From an uncultured Blautia sp. (GTDB lineage: Bacteria; Bacillota; Clostridia; Lachnospirales; Lachnospiraceae), in assembly GCA_945872375.1 (NCBI GenBank), contig CAMBYR010000142.1, forward strand, positions 1-6,023: a stretch of DNA of 6,023 nt. Direction: 5' to 3'. How positions within the stretch are numbered: position 1 is the first letter of the stretch; each line of letters begins with the position of its first letter. Below are positions 1 to 5,778 of this stretch, in pieces. The notes under the pieces were generated by a model. It was given only the letters and a program-made list of their open reading frames with translations, was not told the origin of the DNA and did no database searches. A program made the position numbers and the translations under genes.

Positions 1-1
1 A

Positions 2-967
2 ACCGGTCTGGGTATGGCGATTTCCAAAAACATCATTGATATGATGGGCGGTACCATCGAGGTGCAGACGGAGCAGGGCAAAGGTACGGAGTTTATCATT
101 CATCTTGAAATGCGGCTGCAGTCTGAACACAGGAGTGTGGAGAAACTCAAGGAGCTGGAAGGACTGAAGGCTCTGGTAGTGGATGATGATTTCAACACCT
201 GTGACAGTGTGACAAAAATGCTGGTGCAGGTAGGGATGCGTTCGGAGTGGACACTTTCCGGCAAGGAGGCAGTCCTTCGGGCGAAGCAGTCCATAGAAAT
301 GAATGATGCATTCAGCGCCTATATTATTGACTGGCGGCTGCCGGATATGAACGGTATCGAAGTTACACGCCGGATTCGTGCTCTGGGAGACGATACGCCG
401 ATCATCATCCTCACGGCGTACGACTGGACAGATATCGAGATGGAGGCGAAAGAAGCCGGCGTAACAGCGTTCTGTTCCAAACCCATGTTTATGTCTGACT
501 TAAGAGAATCTCTGCTGACCGCTCTGGGGCAGCAGAAGGCCAAAGCGGAAAGCATCCTTCCTGATCCATATTTACATAATGGATTTAAGGGAAAACGTCT
601 GCTTCTTGCAGAGGATAACGATCTGAACAGGGAGATTGCCCTGGAGATTCTCGGAGAGTATGGCTTTTACACGGACACGGCAGAAAACGGAGAGGAGGCT
701 TTGCATAAGGTATCAGCCTCCAGACCGGGTGATTACGATCTGATACTGATGGATATTCAGATGCCTGTTATGGATGGATATGAAGCTACCCGAAGAATCA
801 GAATGCTGGATCATCCTGCGCTCGCTTCGATCCCCATTGTGGCGATGACTGCCAATGCCTTTGATGAAGATCGCAAAGCCGCAGCAGAATGCGGAATGAA
901 CGGTTTTATTTCCAAACCGATCAATGTGGAAGAAATCATACAGGTACTGCAAAGTGTGTTTGGCTGA
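2..967 (+). CDS. Hybrid sensor histidine kinase, C-terminal part (ATPase end plus two receiver domains)
   Basis: This is the C-terminal end of a hybrid sensor kinase; the sensor, dimerisation and most of the ATPase domain lie before the window. The first codons read TGLGMAISK, the G2 box of the HATPase_c domain, followed by MMGGTIEVQTEQGKGTEF, the usual end of that domain. Numbering from the Met at position 14, receiver domain 1 spans about residues 52-172, with acidic residues D57-D59, phospho-acceptor D106 (IIDWRLPDMNG), T134 and K156. Receiver domain 2 spans about 194-316, with E200/D201, phospho-acceptor D247 (LMDIQMPVMDG), T279 and K301. Both domains keep all residues needed for phosphorylation. 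The protein ends right after receiver 2, so it has no C-terminal HPt domain, and a phosphorelay would need a separate one. It is probably membrane-bound, but that part is not visible. A strong terminator follows the stop codon. Confidence 0.95.
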   Translation, partial: TGLGMAISKNIIDMMGGTIEVQTEQGKGTEFIIHLEMRLQSEHRSVEKLKELEGLKALVVDDDFNTCDSVTKMLVQVGMRSEWTLSGKEAVLRAKQSIEMNDAFSAYIIDWRLPDMNGIEVTRRIRALGDDTPIIILTAYDWTDIEMEAKEAGVTAFCSKPMFMSDLRESLLTALGQQKAKAESILPDPYLHNGFKGKRLLLAEDNDLNREIALEILGEYGFYTDTAENGEEALHKVSASRPGDYDLILMDIQMPVMDGYEATRRIRMLDHPALASIPIVAMTANAFDEDRKAAAECGMNGFISKPINVEEIIQVLQSVFG

Positions 968-987
968 AAATAATCAATACAGAAAAG

Positions 988-1027
988 AATCCGCGCGGAT
1001 CATAAAATGGTCTGCGCGGATTTTTTT
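988..1027. terminator. Rho-independent terminator between convergent genes
   Basis: A 12-bp stem pairs AATCCGCGCGGA (988-999) with TCTGCGCGGATT (1011-1022), with one G-T wobble and an 11-nt loop, followed by a run of seven T (1021-1027). It lies 20 bases after the kinase stop codon. On the other strand the stem is followed by an interrupted T run (complement of 981-987), so it may also stop transcription of the convergent GntR gene that ends at 1076. The rest of the 108-bp gap holds nothing else that I can recognise. Confidence 0.9.
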
Positions 1028-1075
1028 CTGCATCAGAATATATTTTGTCCCGGAGAAACGTTGGCATATCTTTTG

Positions 1076-1726
1076 TCAGTTCTGTATTTTTCGGAGATTT
1101 TCCAATGCATATTGAAGGGAATCGTTCAGATGCTGCTTCATGAGATCCCCTGCTCCGGCATAATCTCCGGAACGGTAGGCCCGGTAGATCTCTGTATGCA
1201 TCCGGTTGATCTTTTTCTGCGGCTCTGTTTCTGTTTCATACAGATTGGAAAAAATGGTAAGCTGGCTGCGAAGCTTTTCAGCGGCATGGGTCAGGCGGCT
1301 GTTGCTGCAGTAATCATAAAACAACAGATGAAATCGATCAGAATATTCGATCCACTGCGGGATTTCTTCGGGAGAAAGAACTTCTTTGTCTTCGATGATG
1401 CTGGTACGCTTAATGACGGTGTCCAGCTCACGGTAAATCACATCATGGTCAGGGTAACTGGCGGAATACAGGATGGCCAGACGGTCCAGATCGCCCATAA
1501 ACTGATAAAGCTCTGTCAGATCCTGCTCATTCAACGAAATTACGCTGACTCCTACGTTGGAATAATAGTTGACAAGACCGTCCTCCGTCAGACGCGTTAA
1601 TGCATCCCGGATAGGAGTAGAACTGACATCAAACTGTTCTTTCAGATTTTTCAGTGTCAGCTTTTCGCCTGGAGGGATTTTCTGGCTCAGAATATCTGCA
1701 CGCAGGATCTCAGCTTTTGGAAGCAT
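1076..1726 (-). CDS. GntR-family regulator, FadR/FCD subfamily, N-terminus probably clipped
   Basis: This is a DNA-binding transcription regulator of 216 residues. Residues 4-62 form the winged helix-turn-helix: ILSQKIPPGEKL, then the recognition segment VSSTPIRDALTRLTEDGLV (34-52), which is the GntR signature. Residues 70-210 form the all-helical FCD ligand-binding domain. H133, H177 and H199 match its three metal-binding histidines. The position four residues before the first His, usually Asp or Asn, is S129 here, with D130 beside it. FCD regulators usually respond to small organic acids or related metabolites. The Met at 1726 is the only possible start before an in-frame stop (TGA, 1753-1751). 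The bases before it on the minus strand (GTCATTCTCTTTTA) contain no ribosome-binding site, and the helix before the ILS motif looks slightly short. The upstream DNA is the interior of a peptidase gene, so the true start and promoter appear to be lost. It probably once controlled a divergent operon. Confidence 0.85.
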   Translation of the reverse strand: MLPKAEILRADILSQKIPPGEKLTLKNLKEQFDVSSTPIRDALTRLTEDGLVNYYSNVGVSVISLNEQDLTELYQFMGDLDRLAILYSASYPDHDVIYRELDTVIKRTSIIEDKEVLSPEEIPQWIEYSDRFHLLFYDYCSNSRLTHAAEKLRSQLTIFSNLYETETEPQKKINRMHTEIYRAYRSGDYAGAGDLMKQHLNDSLQYALENLRKIQN

Positions 1727-1735
1727 TAAAAGAGA
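1714..1735. other. Breakpoint 1: GntR 5' end joined head to head to the middle of an M42 peptidase gene
   Basis: Peptidase-like codons (LLEALKEND) are readable on the plus strand from about 1714. The GntR reading frame starts on the minus strand at 1726, so the joint lies somewhere in this short interval. Two divergent genes meet here with no intergenic space, promoter or ribosome-binding site for either, and one of them lacks its first half. No inverted repeats, target-site duplication or transposase remnant is visible. The exact base of the joint cannot be set without an intact relative for comparison. Confidence 0.7.
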
Positions 1736-2202
1736 ATGACGGCACCTTTGTCAATGATATTTATTATGTTTTCTGTGTTCAGGAGGAACTGGGATGCAGA
1801 GGCTCCAGGGTGGCGGCAGAGAGAATCAGACCGGATATCGGTGTGGCTGTTGATATTTCTCCCGCACATGACTATCCCTGTGATCTGGAAGGCAGCAATG
1901 CGCTTGACGAAGGAATCGGCATCAAGATCTGTGATCCTTCTGTTGTCTGCGATGAGGATGTCGTTGCGGCGATGATCGGGTGCTGTGAAGAAAACAAGAT
2001 CAAATATCAGCGGGAAGTGATCGACCAGGGAGGTACGGATGCTTCCAGTATGAATCTTTCCGGAATGGGTGTGCGTGCAGGCGGGATCGTGGTTGTGACC
2101 AGATATCCCCATTGCCAGAGCGCCGTGGCATCTAAAAAGGATATTGAAGCAGGCGTGGATCTGATCACGGCATTTTCCGGAAAAGTATTTGACAGTTTTT
2201 AA
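1714..2202 (+). pseudogene. M42-family metallopeptidase, 5'-truncated (C-terminal half only)
   Basis: About 162 codons match the C-terminal half of M42 aminopeptidases (FrvX/YsdC/glutamyl aminopeptidase group), which are usually 340-360 residues of cytosolic, two-metal enzymes that remove N-terminal residues from peptides. Retained are NDIYYVFCVQEELG, with the catalytic and metal-binding glutamates (codons at 1783 and 1786), the metal-binding Asp of VAVDISP (1852), the GGTDA segment (about 2029-2043) and the metal-binding His of TRYPH (2110). The N-terminal half is missing, including the first HxD metal site, the dimerisation/PDZ-like domain and the bridging Asp. No start codon with a ribosome-binding site precedes the homology; upstream DNA in this frame is antisense to the GntR gene. 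The protein would be inactive even if made. The stop codon lies 19 bases before the amidohydrolase start, so the two were co-transcribed. The end of the gene looks undamaged, so truncation is recent or an assembly effect. Confidence 0.85.
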
Positions 2203-2209
2203 CCGAATC

Positions 2210-2214
2210 AGGAG
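2210..2214 (+). promoter_or_regulatory. Ribosome-binding site deciding the amidohydrolase start
   Basis: AGGAG lies seven bases before ATG at 2222. It supports that start over an in-frame TTG at 2189, which lies inside the end of the peptidase gene and has no such site. Confidence 0.85.
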
Positions 2215-2221
2215 ACAGCAG

Positions 2222-3514
2222 ATGGAAACGATAATTTTGAAAAACACCGGAATTCTGACAATGAACGACGGTTCTGAGGTCAGACATGGAGATCTGTGGA
2301 TTTCAGATGGAAAAATCCGGAAAATATTTTTTTACGATGAATCGGAAAAACAGGCAGATTCATCCCGGGATCCCGGGACTGATATTTCGGAACCGAGAAT
2401 CCTGGACTGTACCGGGTGTACGGTCATTCCCGGGCTGATCGATTCCCATGTTCATTATGATGAAGGCTACAAGGGAGATTTTTTCCTGGCATCCGGTATT
2501 ACTTCTGTCCGCAATATGCGGGGCTTTGAAGGACATGCCAGATGGAGGGATGAGATTCTGGAAGGAAAACGGAGAGGCCCTTACATATATTCCAGCGGCC
2601 CTGTATATGATGGCGAAGATCCCACGATCATCGATAATGACAATGTGATTCTTCACACCGAGGAGGATGTGGAGGAAGCAATCCGATACACCAGGGAGAA
2701 CGGGTTTCTCTGGATGAAAACCTATCCGTCCATTGAACCGGAGCTTTACCGGTACCTGCTCAGAAGATGCAGGGAGGAGGGACTTCCGGTGTGCGGACAT
2801 ATGACAAAGAAAATGAACGATAAGATCCTGGCAGATGAGGGGTATATCTGCTGTGAGCATACCAGCTCCCTTCCGTCGGATCCGGAGACGATCCGTTATC
2901 TGGCAGAAAGCGGTATGTGGTTCTGCCCCACACATGTGGTCTGCGAAACACTTCCGGATTATGTCTGGAATGGAAAGCTGCTGAAAGATCTGCCTCATTA
3001 TATGGATCTTCCGGAATGTGTGAGAACACAGTGGGAAGAGTCCAATAAGGATATTATTGCCAATTACCGGAAGCTGAACATTCATCCGGATTTTCAGACG
3101 ATTATTGACAGGGGAACCACATTTCTGAAATATTCCCATAAAGTGATGGCCGGAACGGACTGTGCATATCCGGGAATCGTACCGGGATTTGCCATGGCGG
3201 ATGAACTGGAAAAGCTTGTGGATGTCTATGGACTGACAGAGTATGAAGCATTGTGCGCGGCAACCTGTTATCCTGCAGAGCACATTGGGATTGAAAAAGA
3301 AAAAGGCAGAATCATGCCCGGAATGGACGCGGATCTGGTGGTTCTGGAGGGAAATCCTCTGGAAGATGTGGGAAATGTCCGCAAAATCAGATGGGTATTT
3401 CAGGGAACCAGGTTCTGGAGCAGTGAAGCTTTACAGCAGATCCTTACTGCTGATGGCAAAATAAAAAAAGACGAAATGGAATCTATTTCATTGAAGAGAG
3501 GAGAAAAATTATGA
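2222..3514 (+). CDS. Metal-dependent amidohydrolase, imidazolonepropionase/prolidase-like
   Basis: This complete 430-residue protein belongs to the amidohydrolase superfamily (TIM barrel with a binuclear metal centre), closest in pattern to the imidazolonepropionase-related and Sgx9260-type prolidase-like members. Such enzymes hydrolyse amide or peptide-like bonds, often in N-acyl amino acids or dipeptides, in the cytoplasm. The visible site residues are H76 and H78 (PGLIDSHVHYD), K166 (WMKTYPS) as the likely carboxylated lysine, H193 (VCGHMTK), H213 (CCEHTSS) and D313 (MAGTDCAYPG). The ending IMPGMDADLVVLEGNPLEDV closes the small beta-sandwich domain that starts at residues 1-65. There is no signal peptide. 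Residues 38-59 are an unusually polar, acidic insertion in the N-terminal sandwich. The gene follows the peptidase by 19 bases, and its stop overlaps the next start (ATGA, 3511-3514), so translation is coupled. The substrate cannot be named; the peptidase neighbour suggests a peptide or amino-acid derivative. Confidence 0.9.
   Translation: METIILKNTGILTMNDGSEVRHGDLWISDGKIRKIFFYDESEKQADSSRDPGTDISEPRILDCTGCTVIPGLIDSHVHYDEGYKGDFFLASGITSVRNMRGFEGHARWRDEILEGKRRGPYIYSSGPVYDGEDPTIIDNDNVILHTEEDVEEAIRYTRENGFLWMKTYPSIEPELYRYLLRRCREEGLPVCGHMTKKMNDKILADEGYICCEHTSSLPSDPETIRYLAESGMWFCPTHVVCETLPDYVWNGKLLKDLPHYMDLPECVRTQWEESNKDIIANYRKLNIHPDFQTIIDRGTTFLKYSHKVMAGTDCAYPGIVPGFAMADELEKLVDVYGLTEYEALCAATCYPAEHIGIEKEKGRIMPGMDADLVVLEGNPLEDVGNVRKIRWVFQGTRFWSSEALQQILTADGKIKKDEMESISLKRGEKL
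3499..3503 (+). promoter_or_regulatory. Ribosome-binding site of the signal-peptide remnant
   Basis: AGGAG within the last codons of the amidohydrolase lies seven bases before ATG at 3511. This strong site shows that 3511 was a genuine gene start in the hydrolase operon, even though its reading frame now ends after 36 codons. Confidence 0.8.
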
Positions 3515-3621
3515 AAAAGGCAATTGCTGTGCTGGCCGCAGCCTGCACCCTTACAATGGCACTTCCTTCTGGTGTATATGCTTTGCGGCAATTGCAGCGG
3601 CGCGAAAGGGGCTGTCCGTGA
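3511..3621 (+). pseudogene. Start of an exported protein gene (Sec signal peptide), cut off after about 24 codons
   Basis: The ATG overlaps the amidohydrolase stop and has a good ribosome-binding site. Residues 1-24 form a Sec signal peptide: MKKAIAV, then a hydrophobic core (LAAACTLTMAL), then PSGVYA, which looks like a signal peptidase I cleavage site. There is a Cys at residue 12, but no canonical lipobox, so I favour a secreted rather than lipid-anchored protein. After residue 24 the frame reads RQLQRRERG and stops at 3619-3621; this part is the flavoprotein coding sequence in the wrong frame. The original product is unknown. A solute-binding protein of a transporter, or a secreted hydrolase or reductase, would be typical at such a place, but nothing in the remaining bases decides this. 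Confidence 0.75.
3576..3584. other. Breakpoint 2: signal-peptide gene joined out of frame to the flavoprotein gene
   Basis: The signal-peptide frame (codons in phase with 3511) is sensible up to GCT at 3580-3582. The flavoprotein frame (in phase with 3618) becomes sensible at TGC TTT GCG (3579-3587), read as CFAAIAAARKG, which normally follows GGGxAG in a Rossmann fold. The codons just upstream in that frame read SWCI, not the glycine motif. The joint therefore lies at about 3576-3582, possibly over a shared TGC or TGCT. No insertion-sequence end is visible. Confidence 0.75.
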
Positions 3622-5444
3622 CCCTGGTGGAAAAAGGAGCTGCAGAGCGGAGCGGCTCTGCGGGGACGGGATTTGACCACTGGGAGTCTGCATGTACCAA
3701 TCCATGTTCCGGCGTAACACCGGAAGAAATTGCGGAGGCCTATGTCAATGAGCAGGACTGGTACAGCAATGGCATCGCACATTATATCGAGTGCAGAGAG
3801 GGATATGACCGCCTTCTGGATCTGGAAGCTTTTGGGGGAAAGATCCGCGATACGGAAGATGAGTTTCTGGGAGCGGAGTTTCGTGATGAGCAGAGCAAGC
3901 TGATGTTTGCCTATGATTATAAAAATAAATTCACGATCCGCGTCTGGGGTTCTACTTTTAAGCCCGCACTTGTAAAAGAACTGAAGCGTCTTGGCGTGCG
4001 GATTCTGAACAGAACAGAAGCGACAGGACTGCTGGTATCCAAAAAAGAAAAACGGGGCGTGGGCGCCATGGGAATGAATGTACATACCGGTAAGTTTTAC
4101 ATCTTCCGGGCGAAAGCAACGGTACTGGCCATGTCCCGCCCGGCGCGCGTGTGGCTGTTTGATTCGGACCTGACCGGTCTGTGTGAATTCCGGCCGATGC
4201 AGAGCATCGGAAGCGGACATGCCATGGGCTGGAGAGCAGGCATGGAATTTACCATGATGGAAAAGTCGGTCCGCGCAGAATTTTCAGCGGCAGGAAGAAG
4301 CTTTCCTCCCTATGGTGCAGGAAATAATCACAATACCTGGTATGCGGCAACCATGGTTGATGCCAGAGGCGTGGAAATCCCTTATGTAAATCGTGACGGG
4401 GAAGAACTGAAAACCGTATCAGAGCGCTATTATCCGGCGCCCGGACAGAAGTTTTTCCTGAAGGGCGGCGTGATCGACAATCCCAAGTATGAATACCGCG
4501 GTCCGGAAACACTGGATTTTGAGGAACTGGTGAAACGAGGCTATCAGCTTCCTTTCTATGCGGATCTGAGCCGCATGCCGGAGGCGGAGCGCAGAGTGAT
4601 CTGGGGCATGATGGTCGGAGAGGAAGCCAAGACAAAAATTCCGATTTATCAGAATTATACGGAACGTGGGTTTGACCCGGAGAAGCATATGCTGCAGAGC
4701 TATGGAACCGGCTGGCAGTCGGCAAATTTCCTGGAGCAGGAGCGGCAGTTTTTTGGTGCGCCCGGCGGTATTATGCATGACTGGGATCTGAAAACAAATA
4801 TCGACGGTATTTATGCTGCAGGCGATCAGCTTTATGCATCGGACTGTGCCGGATTTGCCTGTGCCACCGGATATTATGCAGGAAGAAAAGCTTCTGACTA
4901 TGCGAAAACGGCAGAGCCCGGAGAAATCAGCCGGGAAGATGTGGAGGCAGAAAAGGAGCGTCTGTATGCACCTCTCTTTGTTGAGAAGGAAGAGGGAATC
5001 GGCTGGAAGGAACTGAATAAGGCGATTTCAAAGGCCATGCAGAACTACTGCGGAGGCGTGAAATGTGAAGCACTTCTGAAGGAAGGGCTGGATCTGCTGA
5101 AAAGTTTTGAGGAGGATATCGTTCCGAAGCTTACGGCCTCAAACCCCCATGAACTGATGAGAACGCATGAAGTGCTGGATATTCTGACAGTAGCAGAGAT
5201 CGTACTGCATGCTTCTCTTGCGCGAAAATCAAGCTCAGAGCCGCTGTTTTTCCGCAGAAGTGATTTTCCGGAAATGGATCCGCCAAAGGACCGGAAACAT
5301 ATCGTCATCCATCAGGAGGATGGTGTGGTCATGACCCGGGACGTGCCTCTGGATTTCTTCGGAGAACTGAAGACAGAGTATGAGAAGCGGAATCAGGATT
5401 ATATTCATGAGTTGGAGAACATGAAGGGAGGGAGACAGCCGTGA
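3579..5444 (+). pseudogene. FAD-dependent oxidoreductase, AprA/FrdA-like, 5'-truncated
   Basis: About 620 codons match the flavoprotein superfamily of fumarate reductase, succinate dehydrogenase and APS reductase subunit A. The sequence starts inside the first Rossmann fold (CFAAIAAARKGLSVTLVEKG) and then shows ERSGSAGTGFD, resembling the RSG segment of AprA-type proteins. Further on are GSTFKPALVKELKRLGVRIL, GHAMGWRAGMEF, the second FAD-binding segment GIYAAGDQLYASDCAGFACATG (codons from 4806) and a helical C-terminal domain. The GxGxxG dinucleotide-binding motif and the true start, an estimated 15-40 residues, are missing. The only usable in-frame start is GTG at 3618, inside the Rossmann fold and without a ribosome-binding site, so a product would not be expected to hold FAD. 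The remaining frame has no stops or frameshifts, which argues for recent damage or an assembly joint. Its stop overlaps the ferredoxin start by 4 bp, which points to its electron-transfer partner. The substrate is unknown. Confidence 0.85.
5425..5434 (+). promoter_or_regulatory. Ribosome-binding site deciding the GTG start of the ferredoxin
   Basis: The purine-rich AGGGAGGGAG ends six bases before GTG at 5441. No in-frame ATG is as well placed, and GTG overlaps the flavoprotein stop (GTGA), so GTG is the start. Confidence 0.75.
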
Positions 5445-5716
5445 GAAAAGTGGAATTTACCGTGGAGCCGGTGCCGTGCAGCACGATGCCCCTAAAGTAT
5501 GACGATTCCCTGTGCATCGGCTGTAATCGCTGTGCCAGTGTATGTCAGTGTGATATCCTTCTGCCTTTCGGAAAAAGGGGAGAGCATCCGATCGTGATGT
5601 ATCCGGGTGAGTGCTATTACTGCGGTGCCTGTGTGATGGTATGCCCGAACCCGGGGGCAATCACCCTTCAGCACCCCCTGATGAACAGGGCAAAATTTGT
5701 ACCCGTGAAAAAATAA
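5441..5716 (+). CDS. Small two-[4Fe-4S] ferredoxin, AprB-like partner of the flavoprotein
   Basis: This complete 91-residue protein is an iron-sulfur electron carrier. It carries two full cluster motifs: C25-x2-C28-x2-C31-x3-C35 (CIGCNRCASVC) and C58-x2-C61-x2-C64-x3-C68 (CYYCGACVMVC, then PNPGAI). Extra cysteines are C13 and C37. The order of motifs and the ending GAITLQHPLMNR resemble the small ferredoxin subunits that pair with AprA-type flavoproteins, with a short stretch before the first cluster and no long C-terminal tail as in true AprB. There is no signal peptide, so it acts in the cytoplasm. The 4-bp GTGA overlap with the flavoprotein gene implies translational coupling and 1:1 production, and it probably passes electrons to or from the FAD. 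The gene is intact, but its partner is damaged. True APS reductase is unlikely, as no sulfate-reduction gene is nearby. Confidence 0.92.
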   Translation: MRKVEFTVEPVPCSTMPLKYDDSLCIGCNRCASVCQCDILLPFGKRGEHPIVMYPGECYYCGACVMVCPNPGAITLQHPLMNRAKFVPVKK

Positions 5717-5718
5717 TC

Positions 5719-5737
5719 AACTGATGACAGTTTTTTT
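5719..5737 (+). terminator. Weak hairpin terminator after the ferredoxin gene
   Basis: AACTG (5719-5723) pairs with CAGTT (5728-5732) around the loop ATGA and runs into seven T (5731-5737). The stem is only five pairs and AT-rich, so termination may be partial. Its place two bases after the stop codon and just before a new -10 box fits an operon end. Confidence 0.45.
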
Positions 5738-5739
5738 CA

Positions 5740-5745
5740 TATAAT
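5740..5745 (+). promoter_or_regulatory. Likely sigma-A promoter -10 box for the S8 peptidase gene
   Basis: A perfect TATAAT lies 34 bases before the chosen start. At a 17-bp spacing the -35 region is TCAACT (5717-5722), matching the consensus in only three of six positions, so the promoter may be weak or assisted by an activator. Just downstream, ATAGAA (5748-5753) and TTCTAT (5760-5765) form a 6-bp inverted repeat around the expected transcription start, which could be an operator or a small leader hairpin. Confidence 0.55.
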
Positions 5746-5767
5746 AGATAGAATGGCAGTTCTATAT

Positions 5768-5771
5768 GAGG
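5768..5771 (+). promoter_or_regulatory. Ribosome-binding site of the S8 peptidase gene
   Basis: GAGG lies seven bases before ATG at 5779. The in-frame ATG at 5773 is only one base away from it, so 5779 is the better start. Confidence 0.6.
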
Positions 5772-5778
5772 TATGAAA

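Noticed and set aside
1007..1600. A 197-codon open frame on the plus strand across the GntR gene.
   Set aside because: It is antisense to a clear GntR/FCD gene, has no recognisable domain and starts inside the terminator.
2360..3283. A 307-codon open frame on the minus strand within the amidohydrolase.
   Set aside because: The plus-strand frame carries all amidohydrolase site residues. The minus frame shows low-complexity His/Cys-rich translation typical of an antisense shadow.
1714..3584. Insertion of a mobile element as the cause of the two breakpoints.
   Set aside because: No transposase, integrase, terminal inverted repeat or target-site duplication is visible at either joint.
3519..3595. 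The 9-base repeat GGCAATTGC occurs at 3519-3527 and 3587-3595, on either side of breakpoint 2, and could be a recombination or slippage site.
   Set aside because: Both copies encode Ala-Ile-Ala in normal coding contexts of their own frames, the flanks differ, and the second copy lies inside the flavoprotein homology rather than at the joint. Chance is the simpler explanation.
3483..4220. A 245-codon open frame on the minus strand across breakpoint 2.
   Set aside because: It is antisense to the flavoprotein, has no domain and no ribosome-binding site.
3511..5444. A secreted flavoprotein, with the signal peptide belonging to the flavoprotein itself.
   Set aside because: The two are in different frames, and the ferredoxin partner without a signal peptide implies a cytoplasmic enzyme. 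An internal deletion within one gene cannot be fully excluded.
3579..5716. True dissimilatory APS reductase AprAB.
   Set aside because: The ferredoxin is much shorter than AprB, lacking its long tail, and no sulfate-activation genes are present. Only family-level similarity is supported.
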